Source: Ignelater luminosus
Lineage: Eukaryota; Arthropoda; Insecta; Coleoptera; Elateridae
Length of the DNA: 64,000 nucleotides
Assembly: GCA_011009095.1 (NCBI GenBank)
Contig: VTPC01000403.1
Span: 28,698 to 92,697 of the forward strand
Reading direction: 5' to 3'
Below are positions 61,594 to 64,000 of this stretch, one piece after another. Both the position numbers and the translations under genes were made by a program. Under the pieces are notes generated by a model. The model was not told where the DNA came from. It worked only from the letters and a program-made list of their open reading frames with translations, and made no database searches. The first letter of the stretch is position 1. The number at the start of each line of letters is the position of its first letter.

Positions 61594-61626
61594 AAGTGTG
61601 ACGATTACTTTCTGTGAGAATTTATA
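61594..61626 (-). promoter_or_regulatory. Putative CSP core promoter (TATA box and start region)
   Basis: A TATAAA on the minus strand (61626-61621) lies about 40 bp upstream of the CSP ATG. A TCACAC initiator-like motif follows near 61602-61597, about 25 bp further on. This spacing fits a TATA-initiator promoter with a 5' leader of only about 20 nt. The motifs are seen in the sequence; the start site is inferred, and a longer leader with an upstream exon cannot be excluded. Confidence 0.5.
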
Positions 61627-61629
61627 AGA

Positions 61630-64000
61630 GGGCTTTAAGGGATGTCGAAGAAAGTAACAGTATCACGTGGTTCTTACAGCAGAGGAGAGATACAGTTGGA
61701 CACCATTATTATATACCTAGTTTGTGACCCACATACATGAAGAAAGAGAGAGAGAAAAGATATGGACATGGACATGCACGTAGTATTATTATTGTGACTT
61801 GAATTTTTTTCTTGTAATTTATGACTTCGTTCAAGAGATCTATTTTAGAAGATTTATTAATTTTACTAATAATCACTTTTGCTACTGTCTTGTTTAATCA
61901 TAGTTTAATTGTTACTTTCTCCCAACTAAGATGTTTATAAATGAGTTCCATTCACAGCGGTTCATTAATAAAAAGCATTTGAAACTAAAAACGTTCTAAT
62001 GAGAACAGCAAGTAATTCACTTACATTGACATTATTCTGTTCTTGAATAATTATGCAAGAAAACTATTAACACAGTTTCTAACTAAATAACTAGAAATTT
62101 TACAATAATACTGATAAGGCCTACTTTCAATATTTTTGCACAAACAAAAAAAATTGAAAAAGTTTTACAAACGCTGGTAAGTTGTTCTGCGTAAAATATA
62201 TGCCTGTTACTATTAATTATTAAAATACATAATTAAATAAAGGTTTTCTTTTTATAATGTACCTGCTAAACAAATAAAAGCTACAACAAAAGAAATGCAG
62301 TGTATTTCTAAAAATTAATTATATTTAGAATAAAAACCCACATGATAAATAAAGTCAATCAAAAGGTTTTTCAACCAGATTGTATTCTGAAAGAGTTGAA
62401 AGTGCTGTTATCTAAAAATACACTGGGATTTTTAAGAAAAAGAAAGTAAAATTTCCAGTATATAAGTTTTAAGAAGTTACATTTCTTGGAATAATAAAGA
62501 AACTCTTGCATACAAATTGGATTTCTTGAAATTGTTGTAGTAACTGGTATTGTGTAATATCTTGATCAGTAGCGTATTTTGTGGGTAATTTTAATGATGT
62601 CATCAGGGAATAACACTGCTTGAAATGTAAAAACAGACCAATATTGCAAGTAACAATAAGTATAGTGTAATTCTCAAAAGACGTTTTGCACGTTTCAAAA
62701 TAATCCACCCTTTAAACAAATAAAAATATCTAATTAAGAAAAAATATGGAGGGATGCCGGATAATCAAACTAAGATACAGTCAACTCAATCATAAATATC
62801 AGTACTGATTTTTTCCGGCATAACCTCAAAGTATTTTCTTGTAGAAATGCGTATTATAATTTTTGGTTACTCTTGGGCAAGAAGTATTTTGTTGCTTTCG
62901 AAGTTACACCTGCATCTGCACTGAAGTTTTGCATCCCTCTTAGGAGAGAGAGGGAGAGAGAGAAAATCATAATTTTCTAATATATTTATATTTTATGGAA
63001 CTTACCAAATTATTGCAAAATAATTCTTCTTATGATATACACGTTTTCTGCTTCTAATAGGTTATGCTTATTAGAGCGTTAAGTATTACGCGTGTTGAGT
63101 TAAAATATGTCCTGAATTAGTTTTTCTATAGCTTCATTCATGTCAATTGGTCAAAGTAAAAATATTGAAGGAACACCAAAATAACGTCACAGGTCATCCG
63201 AATTTCAAGGTCCTCTAGACGGATTTTATCTACTAAAAAACGGATACTTCGCCCCCGAAAACAGCATCCACCGGCTCATCTAGCAAACTAACAATTGTGC
63301 TCTAAAAGTTTTCCTAACTCACTATTTGTCTCTGTCATTAGTAATAAATTAAATGTATCAAAAAATGTTTAGATAAGTTAGATGAGTTAATTTGAATGGC
63401 GATCCAAAGCAGATTTTGTCTAGAGTAGTAGAAAGAAACAACGTAGCATCATTGTAGAACCATTTTGAAATGAAAATGAGTTGCACTTATAGCTTGTGGC
63501 AATTAAGATTTTCATATTATTCTCAGATTGAAATTATCATTATCATTAATTATCATTATTATATAACTTTCTGTTTTTTCTCGAGTTAGAGAAATAGAGA
63601 AATATAGCCTTGCTATATCGTTATCCTCTCTATCCCTGATTGCCTTCGTGTTGCGTCACGCCTCTTGATGTTTTCAATTATTTAATTCTATGGACTCTTA
63701 GAAAACTTTGCTTCTGATGTAGTTAATACTGACATGCTAAACTGCTGCACTCTTTAGTCATGTTACCTGTTTTGCTTATGGACGAGTAACACCGAGGAAA
63801 CTCTTTGCAATAGGCAACTTTTTTCTGCTGTCTTCTAAAGCAAAGCTTTCTGCCTACAACTATCTTGGTTATTTCTATAGTTATTTAGGTCTGTGAGAAA
63901 TAAATAGCCAAAAGCAGTTTTAGCTATAGCTACTGATAGCTTGGGATAGAAACTATTCGTTATGTTACTAATATTCTTATATCGTAATTTGGTTGTTTTT
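61630..64000. other. Upstream flank of the CSP gene, no further gene recognised
   Basis: AT-rich sequence. GA-type simple repeats occur at 61741-61758 and 62941-62966, and ATTATC-type repeats at 63532-63562. The frame at 62469-62708 has no known motif. Confidence 0.5.

Noticed and set aside
1..64000. tRNA, rRNA or CRISPR features
   Set aside because: No cloverleaf with tRNA box A/B, rRNA core sequence or regularly spaced identical short repeats was seen by eye; a covariance-model scan was not possible.

Overview
The window looks like a gene-poor stretch of an insect nuclear genome. It is strongly AT-rich, almost all ORFs are short and random-looking, and it is full of decayed DNA transposons, chiefly Tc1/mariner. 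The one host gene I recognise with confidence is an insect chemosensory protein (CSP/OS-D family) on the minus strand, a family largely confined to arthropods. The species cannot be fixed from this sequence. The roughly 8-kb intron and heavy transposon load suggest a medium to large insect genome.

Layout, first half. A decayed mariner (DD34D) lies at 1.18-2.35 kb, followed by a minus-strand LINE remnant (about 2.9-3.64 kb). A long anonymous stretch leads to a dispersed repeat family with AGACAGCAAA termini (8.58-8.97 kb and 10.6-11.7 kb). These two copies flank a 1.23-kb foldback element with nearly identical arms of about 385 bp (9.06-10.29 kb). Next come an uncertain broken minus-strand reading frame (11.8-12.2 kb), a LINE reverse-transcriptase scrap with an FADD box (12.63-12.84 kb), a weak candidate small gene (14.36-14.75 kb), and a relic with an aspartic-protease-like stretch that may be an LTR retroelement (18.1-18.34 kb). 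Three further mariners with different terminal repeats follow (20.40-21.59, 25.59-26.88 and 30.06-30.94 kb). Between them are a possible MITE (22.26-22.79 kb), a 309-bp hAT-type MITE with a perfect 8-bp target duplication (28.34-28.65 kb), a GC-rich patch, and a TAA microsatellite broken by a 10-N assembly gap.

Layout, second half. There is a second, more diverged foldback (34.70-35.69 kb) built from about 165-bp subunits, and a small CpG-containing GC-rich island (38.76-38.9 kb). A Tc1/mariner-superfamily element with a 41-residue D-D spacing and unusually long terminal repeats of about 165 bp sits at 40.74-42.04 kb, with a much older relative at 43.6-44.8 kb. Then come AT-rich dispersed repeats (45.7-48.9 kb), an inverted duplication of an acidic-peptide coding segment (48.05-48.35 kb) and a MITE-like inverted repeat (48.93-49.24 kb).

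The CSP gene spans about 53.0-61.6 kb on the minus strand: two coding exons, a phase-1 intron of 7,989 bp at the position typical of the family, a TATA box close upstream and a polyadenylation signal downstream. Its intron contains an antisense LINE tail (58.15-59.03 kb) and a sense-oriented hAT transposase relic (59.1-59.97 kb).

No operon, CRISPR array, convincing tRNA or rRNA, or clearly new multi-gene system is visible. The most unusual material is structural: two long hairpin-forming foldbacks, a transposon whose terminal repeats reach into its reading frame and whose lesions are all single-base slips next to homopolymers, and a palindromic acidic coding segment. All calls come from reading the sequence by eye; no database search was run.
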